Part shown: one piece after another, positions 12,300 to 23,265 of the stretch | Numbering within the stretch: position 1 is the first letter of the stretch | How the letters are laid out: each line of letters begins with the position of its first letter | Source of the DNA: Telopea speciosissima | Lineage: Eukaryota > Streptophyta > Magnoliopsida > Proteales > Proteaceae | Length of the DNA: 64,000 bases | Assembly: GCF_018873765.1 (NCBI RefSeq) | Contig: NC_057925.1 | Coordinates: 42,935,010 to 42,999,009 of the forward strand | Reading direction: 5' to 3' | Position numbers and translations under genes: made by a program | Notes under the pieces: generated by a model | Seen by the model: the letters and a program-made list of their open reading frames with translations, nothing else | Told to the model about the DNA's origin: nothing | Database searches by the model: none

Positions 12300-14299
12300 T
12301 ACTCTGCCTCAGTGGAAGAATGAGAGACTGTCTTCTACTTTCTGGAATTCTAGGAAATTAAATTGGGACCCAAAAAGATAGCATAAGCACCAGTAGATCG
12401 ATGGTCAGCAGGGCTACCTGCCCAGTTGGCATCAGTATACGCCTGTAGAGTGAGAGAAGTAGATCGATCAAAGAACAGACCATGAGAGCAAGTTCCTTTG
12501 AGGTAACGGAGAATCCGTTTCACAAGGCTCCAGTCATCATTCGTGGGGGAGTACATGAACTGGAAAACACGATTCACCGCAAAAGCGACATCCGGCCGAG
12601 TGAGGGTGACATATTACAGAGCACCCACGATGGACCTGTAGCGACTTGGGTCCAAAAATATTGCACCCCCTGAATCAGACGGCTTGATAGAGGTTGGCAT
12701 GGGCGTGGAGACAGGCTTACAGTCGGACATGCCTGCTCAAGCAAGGAGATCAGTAATATAGTGCTTTTGAGAGAGAACAAGGTCCCCACGATGATGAGAT
12801 GCTTCAATGCCCAGAAAATAATGTAAAGGACCTAAGTCCTTGATTGAAAATTCCTTGGCCAATGTAGATAGTAAGGCCGAAATATAGGACTGAGAATCAC
12901 TTGTAACTAGGATGTCATCAACATAAATCAACACATAGAGAACCAAAGTGCCCTGCCAAAATATAAATAACAATGTGTCAGTCTTGGATGCAGTGAACCC
13001 GGTGGAGAGAAGGAACCTGGACAGGCGGTGAAACCAAGCACGTGGCGCCTATTTGAGGCCTTAGAGAGAACGATACAACTGGGAAACATGTGTTGGATTT
13101 GCCTTATCTTCAAAACCAGGAGGTTGAATCATGTAAACCTCTTCGGTCAATTCACCATGGAGAAAGGCATTTTGAACATCCAGTTGGCGTATAGGCCAAC
13201 CATTGGACACTACTAGAGAAATAACTGTGCGAATAGTGGGCTACTTAACTATTGGACTAAATGTTTCATTGTAATCCACACCTTTCTGCTGATGACAGCC
13301 GTTGGCCACAAGGCGGGCCTTGTACCGGTCAATGGACCCATCGGCCTTTCGTTTAACCTGATAGACCCATTTACAACCCACCAAATTGTGCCTTGGGGAT
13401 GGTGGTACCAAACTCCAAGTGCCATTGCGGATTAGTGCATTAAATTAGTCAGACATGGCAGAGCGCCATTCTGGAACCTTGACAGCCTGCGAAAAACATG
13501 TTGGTTCAATTGGTAGGGGTAGGGATACAGGGAGTGTGTGATAGGCGAATTTGTGAGACCACAAACGCATGGGGTAGCGGGACGTGTGTGGGGAAGGGAT
13601 AGGTGGAGGGGCGGGTATGGGTTGGATAGCAGGAGGTGGTGTGGGGAGAATGGTATAAAGTTCCATAATAGGGCGAGTGCGGTGGAGAGGGGAAGGGGTA
13701 TCCGACCCAGGGGTGGGCATGTTAGGGATTTGGTTCGGCTGAGGTGGTGATATGGGGGATGTAGGGTGCGGTTGTGGTGATACATGCAATGGAGGATGGG
13801 GAGATGGGGGTAATGGTAGAGGTTGGGAGGAAGGATACGGTGGGGTGGGAAGAAGGGGAGGGTTGTGTGGTGATGTGTAATTGGTATAATGGGCAGAAGG
13901 GGCAGTAGGGGGTTGATACGGAAAATTGGAAGGAGGGCAAGAGGGGTAAGAAAATTGGGCCAGGGGTTTCGGTTTAGAGTAACAGTGCAGGGTGTCATGG
14001 GTATCTCGATTGCACCAATGGCACCATAGACATGAACCTGGAGGCCAACCACGTCCACCACGACCACGGGAGGAACCACCCCCTCCGCTAGAGAAGGGAG
14101 AGCGGGTATCCGGCTGTGAAGGCGACCGTTGCACATAATTTGTAGAGGGAGGGTTACCAGTAGCGCTGTCGTCAGTGAGAGCAAGTTTGGAGCTATGCAA
14201 AAATTCATGACTAAGTAGCATGGCATGTAGGTCATCATAGGGTAGTGGGGTTGTCCGAGTGAGAACTGAAGACACCATGTCATTGAAGTCAAATTTCAA
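12300..14299 (-). pseudogene. Copia B gag-RT-RNase H remnant lacking protease and integrase
   Basis: An open frame at 14299-13445 holds the C-terminal part of gag (PYDDLHAMLLSHEFL) and a CCHC zinc knuckle CHWCNRDTHDTLHC. It then passes through a Pro-rich stretch straight into the region that normally follows integrase ([18 protein letters not shown]), the start of the RT domain. The related element D has protease (DTGATHH) and integrase at this point. Further along, 12973-12737 carries the intact RT box YVDDI, and 12577-12350 carries RNase H (AYTDANWAGSPADHRST). Stops and frameshifts separate these parts, so it is not functional. Confidence 0.75.
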
Positions 14300-14869
14300 T
14301 CCCTTAAAGATGTGGAGATTGAAAGCACTTAGACGAAGAGCATGTCCAGCGGCACTTAATTCTTCAGAGATAGTCTTAGCGCATTGAAGAAAAAGAGAGA
14401 CTTATCCATCTTGTTTTTGCTCCAAATCTTGCATAGCCATGGTCAACGACATGATACGACTCTCAGAAGGAGAGGAGAAGGCAGTGTGCAACGTTTCCCA
14501 GATCTCACGGCTTGTGTGTTTGCCGAGGATGAGGGGAAAGACCTCTTCAGACAGTGAGGAAAGGAGAAGACTGCGCAACAGAGAATCCTGACGACGCCAA
14601 GAAGATGCAGTAGTGGGATCAGTGGGACAGGGGGTTGTACCATCAAGGTGACCAAATAAGCCCTGGCCATCAAGGAACGGTTCAATTTAGGTTTGCCAGA
14701 ACAAGTAATTTTTGGAGGTAAGCTTCACCAAGAGATAATGGTGAGCATGATGAAGAGATGGAGATCCAGAAGGTAGAAGAGAGGTGAGGGCACTGCTATC
14801 AGCAGTGAGAGGGGTGGTGGATTCAGGATCGGTATCACCCACCATTGAAAAAAAAGAAATGGGAAGAAG

Positions 14870-14881
14870 GCTCGTTGGAGC
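14870..14881 (-). promoter_or_regulatory. Post-PBS hairpin of Copia B
   Basis: On the minus strand GCTCCAACGAGC forms a 4-bp stem with a CAAC loop just downstream of the PBS. The same 12-mer sits at the same place in Copia D and Copia G. Confidence 0.45.
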
Positions 14882-14900
14882 TACTGTGCTCTTGATACCA

Positions 14901-15149
14901 TATTGGTTGAGAAGGTTTAGGATTTCATTACTATAATATTCAATCGGTTACAATGTGTATATAAAGGGGATTAGAGAATCCTAATAAGGTTAAGATTCCA
15001 CATGTGATAATAGATAAGTTTCCATATCACATGTGGTTTACAAGGTAAGGAGATATACACAAATCAAGATATACAAGGTAAGAGATATATGAGCATATGG
15101 AAACCAATAAAGCACGTTCCGTGAGTGAGAATGGCTATATTGGTCAATA
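14901..15149 (-). repeat. 5' LTR of Copia B
   Basis: 249-bp LTR followed, on the minus strand, by the PBS TGGTATCAAGAGC. Confidence 0.85.
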
Positions 15150-15365
15150 CCCTCTCACTAACATGAAATAAAATAACTCAATGTCATATTATTGGAGCAA
15201 TCAGTAGTTAGTACTATTTATTTATTTATTTATTGGGTAGAAAGTAGTCATTACTATTTCATTTGACCACTTTCCTTCATATAAGTTAAAGACTTAAAGC
15301 TTGAATTCTTCTTTGTTTACAGAGTGTCCCGCCTCAAACCTGGGTAAAAGGTATGGGGGTTGACC

Positions 15366-17600
15366 AAAGCTCTGTGGTGAACAGTGGGAGAGTGCATAAA
15401 CTGACAAACCCTGTTGACAGCAAAAGCAACATCTAGACGTGTCAGGGTGATGTACTGAAGGGCACCCATAATAGAGTAGTAACGTTTGGCGTCATCAAAT
15501 AAAGCACCCCCTGGATCCATAGGGGTGGTAGCCATAGGCGTGAGAATGGGCTTGCAATAACTCATACCAGCACGCTGCAATAAGTCACGAACATAGGGGG
15601 ATTGAGAAAGATGAAGACCCTTGGAATGTGGGTGACCACAATCCCAAGAAAAAAATGAAGTGGTCCAAGATCTTTGATGGAAAACTCATTGGCCAGTTGG
15701 TGCAGTAAGGCGGTAATCTGTGATGCAGTGTTACTGGTAACAATAATATCGTCCACATACATAAGCACATATATAACAATGGAGCCGGACTGATAAAGAA
15801 ATAAAGAGGGATCGGTCTTAGATGTCAAGAAACTCAGTCCAATCAAATATTGTGACAAACGCTGAAACCACGCTCTAGGGCCCTGCTTGAGGCCATAGAG
15901 GGAGCGATGAAGCTTACAAACATGCTTGGGATAATTAGGATCCTCAAATCCAAGCTGTTGAACCATATAAACATCTTTGATAACATATCGTGAAGAAATG
16001 CATTCTGCACATCAAGCTGATGTAGCGGCCAATTTTGAGAAACGACAAGAGCAAGAACAAACCGAATGGTTATGGGTTTCACAACAGGGCTGCATGTTTC
16101 AAAACAGTCCAAACCTTCTTGCTGATGAAATCCTTTAGCCATTAACCGTGCTTTGTGACATTCAAGACTACCATCAGCTTTGCATTTTATCCGGTAAACC
16201 CACTTGCAACTAGTCAAATTAAAATGAGGGGAGGGAGGTACCAAGGACCATGTGCCATTCTTGAGGAGAGCATTAAACTTATTGGACATGGCTTGGCACC
16301 ATTCAGGGTATTTTTCGGCTTGAGAAAAATAGGCCGGTTCATCAATGGGAGGGGTTGTAATGGTTAGGGCATTAGGTGATGGGAGTGTGGTGGTTCTGGA
16401 CCTTAGAGTCATAGGATGGAGACGTTGGGGAGGGCCAGCAGTAGAGGTGTGGAGTGAGGCATCCATTAGGGAGGAGACCTGTGGGGGTGAGGGAGGCATA
16501 GCTGGTAAAGAAGTGTACAAGTTTTGAAGAGGACTTGTGTGCTGTGGGGGTGAAAGAGAGGGGGATCGCATAGGGTTGGGGGAAACCGATTAGGGAGAAG
16601 CCAAGGGCGTTAGGCGTAAAGGGGATTGGGAAGCTAGTGCCGGCAATGCTAAGATTGGAGCAATAGGGGTAGAAAGATGAGTGGGAAGAGAGCCCCATGG
16701 AGTTGTAGTGGTGGGTGGGGTAGGTGCTAGTGTAGGTATAGGAATGGAAGTGGTAGAGGGAAACTTCCCTTCATCAAACTTGACATGGAAAGCTATATAC
16801 ATGCGATCATTGGAGAGATCCAAACACCATTAACCAACATGGGACAAACTATAACCCAAGAAGACACAAGGAGAAGAACAAAAGTCCATTTTATAACGAT
16901 TATAGGGTCTAAGATATGGGTACCACAAGCACCCAAAAATTCTTAAAAAAGAATAATCCGGTGGTTTGTGACGAAGAAGTTGAAATGGTGTAACACAATT
17001 TGAAGCTTTGGAGGGCATAAGATTAATTAAAAACACAACACTTTCAAAGGCGTAATGCCAATAACGCATAGGAACAGAAGCATGTGCAAGAAGGTAGAGA
17101 TCGGTTTCAACAATCACCTTTCCACAAACTCTTGTTGTTCATGAGTGTGTGGACAAGAGACACGGTGAGAGATACCAAGGCGTTGAAATATTCTGGAAGA
17201 GACTGGTACTCACCCCCCCAATCAGCTTGAATTGCTTCCATTTTATGAGAGAATTGACGCTCAACAAGAGATAGAAAATTATTGAAAACAGTAAACATCA
17301 GATTTATTAAGAAGAGAGTAAAACCAAATCAAATTAGTATTGTCATCAACGAAAATTACAAAATACTTGTGTCCTTGAAACGAATGGTGAGGGGAAGGAC
17401 TTGAAACTTTGCCACCGATTTAGCAAGGAAGTCAACAACTGGATACCATGTTAGGAATTGTGAAAATCTTCATTACTGTATGTCTCCAATATGAGAGTAT
17501 ATATACAAGCAAACCCTAGCATAGAATACCATTGAGAAAAGGAAACTAATATCACATGTGATGTACATGCCTAAAGTGAGTAAAACACTACATGGAATAT
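15366..17600 (-). mobile_element. Copia element C, truncated remnant
   Basis: On the minus strand an LTR-like end (plus-strand TGTTAGGAATTG at 17449) is followed by a PBS-like TGGTATCC (17448-17441). The sequence then passes almost directly into the integrase core: VIFVDDN near 17340, then IQADWGGEYQSL within 17298-17107. Integrase continues at 17117-16830 (LINLMPSKAS, FGCLWYPYLRP), then the Pro-rich linker, RT (16571-15843, then YVDDI at 15966-15562) and the start of RNase H, which stops at about 15366. Gag, protease, the integrase N terminus, the rest of RNase H and the 3' LTR are missing. Frameshifts break the rest. Confidence 0.7.
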
Positions 17601-18059
17601 AAAATATTGCATAAGAGGTTTCCTTATTTGAGGAAATCTCAATATCGTCCAATAGATTGAGAAAGGCAGTTGGGAAATGACGGTTGGATAATGGGATAAT
17701 GGTGAAGTGCGATCAAATTCTTCTTGGCGCGTATGATTCGAACCCCTTTGAACTGAACTGATGACTTTAAAAAGATGAATCTTGATCAAACCTAATCTTT
17801 ATTATACCTTACATCGTCGATTTTCTGTTCCATTAATGTTTTCTTCATCCCCGATGCATTCCCATTCCGTTGCTCAGTAAGCATCTAACCTCACATTCTG
17901 TCCCCCCTCTGCTGCCTTTGGTGAGGCTCGTTGTAGGAAGAAGAAGAAGGAGGGGACTTGCCTTTCTAAAAATAAAAGCAAATGTCTATTTTACGCCTCA
18001 TATTTGGGTCTTATGAGCACATTCTCATTAAACTTGAACGATAAATGAAGGACAAACAT
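17601..18059. other. Spacer between Copia C and LINE
   Basis: No gene was recognised. The left part may still belong to the Copia C LTR, whose outer end cannot be fixed because the partner LTR is gone. Confidence 0.3.
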
Positions 18060-20592
18060 TTTTGGCCATAATCCATAATAGATTCTTGAGTCTATTATGG
18101 TTTCGGGTTCTCCCAATGCTGGATAGGTTGGATCAAGGAGATGATGCGATCAACTAAAATGTCGATTCTAATTAATGGCGGACCAGTAGGGTATTTTGGG
18201 GTGGAGAGAGGGCTGAAGCAGGGTGACCTTTGTCCCCTCTTCTCTTTATTTTGGCAGAGGAGGTTCTGTGTCGTGGGTTGACTGATTTGAGGAGGAAGGG
18301 GTTAGTGAAGGGGATTCTTGGTCCTAGGAACACGGTTACTCCGTCTCACTTGCTTTATGCAGATGATTTGTTTATCTTCATGAATGCTGAAATTAAAAGT
18401 GTTCGCATGGTGAAGGAATTTTTGGACAGTTATCAAGCTTAATCGGGTCAAAAAATAAATCTAGAGAAAAGCAAAATTTTTGTAGGAACAATGACAGGGC
18501 TAAGGAAGCACAGAATTAAGGAGTTGTTGTAAATACCTGAGTGTATTTTTCCCACTCGTTATCTTGGGGTGGACCTATTCAAGGGGTGAGTTAAAAATGA
18601 TGCCATACTTCCCCTAGTGGATAAATTCAAGGCGAGATTGGCAGGGTGGAAAGGCAGACTGTTGTCCATGGCGGGAAGGGTTGAATTAGTGAGATCGGTG
18701 ATGTGCAGCATTCCGGTACACAATTTCTCGGTGTACCTGTGGCCGGCTTCGGCAGTGAGCATGATGGAAAGGTGGATTAGGAATTTTATTTGGTGTGGGG
18801 ATGCGAATACATCGAAAGCTATCACGGTTAGGTGGAGCAAGCTTTGTAAACCTAAGAGGGAGGGTGGTTTGGGAGTGAGAAAGCTTAAGGAGGTTAATCT
18901 TGCTTTACTGGTAAAGTTGGCATGGTTTATAAAGAGTTATGGTTCCAGCTTTGCATCGTTCTTGGGGGGGAGATTGATTGCTGCGGATGGGTGGCTAAAG
19001 GGGGGTGTACGGTCCTCTATACTGCCGGGCCTTAGAAAGGTGTGGGATATGGTGGGGGCGAATGAGAGATGGATAGTAGGTAATGGGGTGGACATTAATT
19101 TTTGGTTTGATCGATGGGTGAATGGGCAGAGGATATTTGATGTTATTGCACCTTTTGTCGCACACCCTAGAATGCTAAAGGACAAGGTGGCTGATTATAT
19201 TGATGAGGGAGAGTGGTGCTTACCGGTGCTCAGATCGCAGGAATTGTAGGAGATGAGCAACCAGATCAAGCAAATTAAATTCCCAACAAATGGGTTTGAA
19301 GACAAAAGGGTTTGGACATTGGCAGAGTCAGGGCAGTTCTCTGTTAAATCTGCATGGGAGGAGTTGAGAACCAGTGCTGCGCAGCAAGGTTGGGCGAGAT
19401 TGGTGTGGCAAAAAGGACTGGCACTAAGGGCGTCAGTTTTTGGCTGGAGATTAATGCATAGGAGCCTTCCTACGGATGAAAATGTTGCTAAGTGTGCTAT
19501 GCCTGGGGCGTCTCGATGTGAGTTATGCCAAAGATGCATGGAGTAAAGTCAGCATGTTTTTCAAGAGTGCGAGTTTTCTGCCGGTGCTTGGGCTGAGATT
19601 CTCTCATTTTTTGAAGTGGGTTGGACTGGTTTCCCCTCCATAGAAGAATTGTTCTCTTGGTGGAAGAGGACAAAGGCGAGTGTGGTGCTCTCAAAATATG
19701 GACTGCATTGGTCATACTTGTGCCGTATCATATTTGGATGGAACGGAACAGGTGAAGGTTCGAGAATGTGTATCGCAGTCGAGCAGTGGTGGTAAAAGGC
19801 ATTTGTAAGGACCTAATTGATATGTCAACCCTGGAGCCGGTGCATGTTTCCTCGGTGTCTGAATTGGTGCTTGCAAGGAAGCTCAGTCTCATGGTAAGTA
19901 GGCAGCCTAGGAGGCTGATTATGGAAGCAGTTTGGAAGGCCCCGGATCAGGGATGGCTCAAGCTGAATATGGATGGGTGCTCTATAGGGAACCTGGATTA
20001 GTCAGGGGCTGGGGGTATCTTCAGAGACCATGACGGGAGGGCCAAGTGCTGCTTTGCTGTTTATTTGGGGGTGGGAACAAATTTCAGGGCGGAAATGGAG
20101 GGTCTCCTCAATGGCCTGCACCATGCCACAATACTGCAGGTGGATAAGCTGTGGATTGAGATTGATTCGGCTGCTTTGGTTGGGTGTGTGGCAAATAACT
20201 TGCTTCCCTGGAGTTTCCAACAAAGATGGTGGTTCTATAGTGGATATCTAGAGAGTATTGATTGGAGGATCAGTCACTGCTTCAGAGAAGTTAATGTGGT
20301 GGCAGATATGTTAGCAAAGAAGGCTGCTTCTACAAGAACGTCGGATTGTTGGGAGGCAGCTCCGAATTACATCGGAAGTGAGTGGAGATGGGACGCAACC
20401 TCAAGGCCTAGATACAGATTCCCTAGGTGAGATGGGGGTTGGGTTTGTAAGATAATGTGGGGGGTTTCTTCCCTACTGAAGGACATGCTAGAGGTGGGGA
20501 TAGAAATCCAATAAATTTGGTGTAACTCTCTTTCTGTAATTGTTCTTTATACTCATTTAATACAGTTGCAGATCTTTAGCAAAAAATTAAAA
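18060..20592 (+). mobile_element. LINE (L1-type), 5'-truncated: RT, zf-RVT and RNase H
   Basis: In order: RT finger motif INGGPVGYF and GLKQGD near 18170-18225; the catalytic LLYADDLFIF box near 18350; the RT C-terminal region at 18617-19249 (KLAGWKGRLLSMAGR type, IRNFIWCG, KREGGLGVRKL); the zf-RVT region at 19253-19546 (FSVKSAWEEL, FGWRLMHRSLPT, CELCQ); and RNase H at 19920-20430 (LNMDGCSIGN, AEMEGLLNGL, REVNVVADMLAKKA). A frameshift near 18238 and stops, including one after GNLD near 19999, inactivate it. The endonuclease half is missing. The A-rich tail ends near 20592. Confidence 0.8.
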
Positions 20593-20639
20593 AATGATAC
20601 CAAACATATCAAAAAATGAAAAATTGTCAGGAAATGAAA

Positions 20640-21070
20640 ATGAAAAATGAGAAAAACAGGCTTGCTTTGAAAGAAAAATAAAAAAACAAGGGCAAGAGTT
20701 CCCTATGAGAAGGTGCGGACCCTAACGTGTGCATGGGGCCAATTGCAGCATAGGTAGTAGCATCAACAGGACGACAATTATAGCCTTTCATGGGGTGTAG
20801 GACAGCCTTTTCACCCCCATGTGTCTGGGATAGGGGGTAAACTCCCCCCACAAAGAACGTTTCTCCCTAAAACAAAGGGAAAAGGAATGCCACCTGGTCG
20901 TGCAGAGCAGTGTGTACCTATGCCTAGACACAGTCGCATGTGAAATGACCGGTATACCCTTGGGTCTTTTCACCCATTCCAAGAGGTGCATCGGTCATTT
21001 CGTGCACGACTGTGTCTGGGCAAACATACATGCTGCGTAGTAATGACCGGTGGCGTTCTTTCTCCCTAAA
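20640..21070. repeat. Repeat upstream of gene copy 2
   Basis: Homologous to 9061-9460 and 28258-28630. It starts with CTTGCTTTGAAAGAA just after the LINE tail, so the LINE and the duplicated promoter block abut here. Confidence 0.5.
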
Positions 21071-21384
21071 ACAAATAACGACCAATTAGCAACTATAAAC
21101 TTTTTATCCCTTAGAACCGGCCACAACATCACAATTCCAAAATTCCAAAGCCCTAAATTTTCTCGGCCTAAGAAGAGTTCAGAGAGGTGAGAAATAAGGA
21201 AGGACACGGAGTCCTCTGGTTTGCCTGGTTCAATTCATTCGCCGGTTATTACCGTTCGAAGTTGGTTAACGCGTACAAATGCTAATTAAGTTCCTGTATA
21301 ACCCCCAGCGCAAAAAGACCAAGCCAAGTTCTAAGTCTTTTATTTTGTTCTATGCCTTGAGAAGCGAGAATAAGCCCATCTTCA

Positions 21385-21400
21385 GGTCAACACGTTGACC
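21385..21400. promoter_or_regulatory. Near-palindromic double W-box, gene copy 2
   Basis: GGTCAACACGTTGACC is the copy-2 counterpart of the copy-1 palindrome with one base changed. Both TTGACC/GGTCAA halves are kept, and it lies about 90 bp upstream of the TATA box. Confidence 0.55.
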
Positions 21401-21490
21401 AGTGCTTCAACCAGGACCAATTCTAACCTCCACGACAAGACTTCCTCTCTTTCTCTTTTTATCTCCCGATTCGGTCCCATCCCTTTTCTT

Positions 21491-21496
21491 TATAAA
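21491..21496 (+). promoter_or_regulatory. TATA box of gene copy 2
   Basis: TATAAA in the same context as copy 1 (CTTTATAAATGCAGCG), 155 bp upstream of the ATG. Confidence 0.7.
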
Positions 21497-21650
21497 TGCA
21501 GCGACATTAGAGATCAAATCCATCTCTTCACCTCACTCCCAGTCTTTGATTAAAAAACAATCCAAACCCAAATTCGGAAACTACTTCTACTACTACAACA
21601 ACAACAACTAGATCATACAACAGAAGAAATTCAAGGGCTTGTTAGTTAAT

Positions 21651-22973
21651 ATGGCAGCAATTTTTCAAGTTTCAAGTTTCTCATGTTCTTCATCTTCTTC
21701 ACGATGTCTACGCAGCGGGACTGAAGCAACGCTCCAGGCCCCCAAACTCCGGTCAAATAGACTCATACTCCCAAGGCTCCTCCCCACAAGAGATTTGGTG
21801 GAGGAATTGAACATGAGAAGTGGATACAACAACACAACCACCACCACCAAACCCATAACAGAATCAAAGCCTACTAACACCACTAAAGATATTGATCGGC
21901 TAAATTCCAATTCCAATTCCAAGGTGGTAGCCGAGCTTTACACCGTTATGGAAGCAGCCGCCGACAGAGCAGAGATGCACGCCAACATCGGAGAGCAGAG
22001 GAATAACTGGAATCACCTCCTCCTCACGTCCATTAACGCCATCACCCTCACCGCTGCAACCATGGTTGGCCTGGCAGCCATCGCCTGTGGAACGGGAGCA
22101 CCTCTTCTAGCACTCAAGCTCTCCTCCACCCTCTTATACTCAGCAGCCACTGGGATGTTGGTGGTGATGAATAAGATCCAGCCCTCCCAGCTTGCTGAAG
22201 AGCAACGAAACGCAGCGAGGCTGTTCAAACAGCTCGAAAGAGAAATTCAAACAACACTTGCAATCGGAACTCCCACAACAAGGGATGTGAAGGATGGCAT
22301 GGACAAGGTCTTGGCTCTCGACAGGGCCTACCCTCTTCCCTTGCTTGGAACAATGCTTGACAAGTTCCCTGCGACGGTAGAGCCTGCAAATTGGTGGCCA
22401 CAACAACTACAACAGAAGGATCTCGGTGATGGTAATAGCAGAGAAAGGAAGGGAAACAACGGATGGAATGCGAAGCTGGAGGAGGAAATGAGACAAATAG
22501 TTGGGGTGTTGAAGAGGAAGGACACCGAAGAGTATGTGAGGCTGAGTAAGTTGGCGTTGAAAGTTAATAAGACCCTAGCTGTTTCTGGGCCTCTACTTAC
22601 TGGCATTGCGGCGGTGGGGTCTGCTCTTGTAGGATCAGCTTCTCAGCATCAAGGGTCATGGGCAATGTTTTTGGGAGTCACTGCAGGAGCTCTGGGAGCC
22701 ATTGTGAACACAATGGAGCATGGTGGGCAAGTAGGGATGGTATTTGAGATGTACAGGAGCAATGCTGGTTTCTTTCGACTCATGGAGGAGTCCATTGTGG
22801 CCAACTTGAAGGAAAGGGAGGAGAAGAAGAGAGAGAATGGGGAGTTATTTGAAATGAAGGTGGCTCTACAACTAGGAAGGAGTTTGTCGGAGCTCAGGGA
22901 TCTCGCAGCTTCTTCTTCTTCTTTGAAAAGATATGGAGAGACCATAGACGAATTTGCCAGCAAGCTTTTCTAA
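21651..22973 (+). CDS. At4g22030-like protein, copy 2 (intact, 440 aa)
   Basis: Single exon starting at the ATG at 21651 (MAAIFQVSSF), directly comparable to copy 1. It has a Ser-rich leader, then a low-complexity Thr/Asn segment near residues 60-85 that is about 8 residues longer than in copy 1. The remainder is nearly collinear: NIGEQRNNWNHLLLTSINAITL, hydrophobic block, MNKIQPSQLAEEQRNAARL, LDKFPATVEPANWWP, EEEMRQIVGVLKRKD, the second hydrophobic block, [14 protein letters not shown] and the ending EFASKLF. Promoter and 5' UTR are also paralogous to copy 1. Together with copy 1 it is the only full-length open copy, so these two are the likely expressed genes. The molecular function is unknown. 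Confidence 0.9.
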   Translation: MAAIFQVSSFSCSSSSSRCLRSGTEATLQAPKLRSNRLILPRLLPTRDLVEELNMRSGYNNTTTTTKPITESKPTNTTKDIDRLNSNSNSKVVAELYTVMEAAADRAEMHANIGEQRNNWNHLLLTSINAITLTAATMVGLAAIACGTGAPLLALKLSSTLLYSAATGMLVVMNKIQPSQLAEEQRNAARLFKQLEREIQTTLAIGTPTTRDVKDGMDKVLALDRAYPLPLLGTMLDKFPATVEPANWWPQQLQQKDLGDGNSRERKGNNGWNAKLEEEMRQIVGVLKRKDTEEYVRLSKLALKVNKTLAVSGPLLTGIAAVGSALVGSASQHQGSWAMFLGVTAGALGAIVNTMEHGGQVGMVFEMYRSNAGFFRLMEESIVANLKEREEKKRENGELFEMKVALQLGRSLSELRDLAASSSSLKRYGETIDEFASKLF

Positions 22974-23265
22974 ATTTGTCGATAAATATCCCATACACCA
23001 TGTTTAGTGTAAATCTTGTACAAATTTTGGGTCACACAAATATTGTAGAGAAGGCCTTGATTAACTCGTTGTAAAGTTGAGACAATTGAACAGGAAAATT
23101 AATTATTTGAAATATTCCCCACTTCTTCCTCTCAAGCTTGAGACAACTACATAGGAAATAAATCAATTAATAAAAGCAGATCAACACTTCGACACTTACG
23201 TTAGGGTTCTTTTTTTTTTTTGTTTTTTTGGTAGGGATTGGAATTCTTCAAAAAAGAAGTATAAT
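22974..23265. other. 3' flank of gene copy 2
   Basis: Paralogous to the 3' flanks of the other copies. The homology is interrupted by the LINE starting near 23266 and resumes at about 24361 (TTTTTTGGGTCAGACAAGG). Confidence 0.5.

Larger units (their letters stand above)
11714..15149 (-). mobile_element. Copia element B (complete ends, internally deleted)
   Basis: Two 249-bp LTRs (11714-11962 and 14901-15149) begin TATTGG and end CAATA on the plus strand. They are flanked by a perfect 5-bp target duplication CCCTC (11709-11713 and 15150-15154). Read on the minus strand, the PBS TGGTATCAAGAGC follows the 5' LTR at 14900-14888, and a polypurine tract (TTGAGGGGGTG) precedes the 3' LTR near 11963-11973. 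At 3.4 kb it is short for Copia because protease and integrase are missing. The insertion splits a spacer repeat whose uninterrupted form is seen near 56350. Confidence 0.85.

Noticed and set aside
13722-14292. Pro/His-rich alternative frames in Copia B
   Set aside because: They overlap the gag-linker frame in a low-complexity Pro-rich stretch and are read from its shifted frames.
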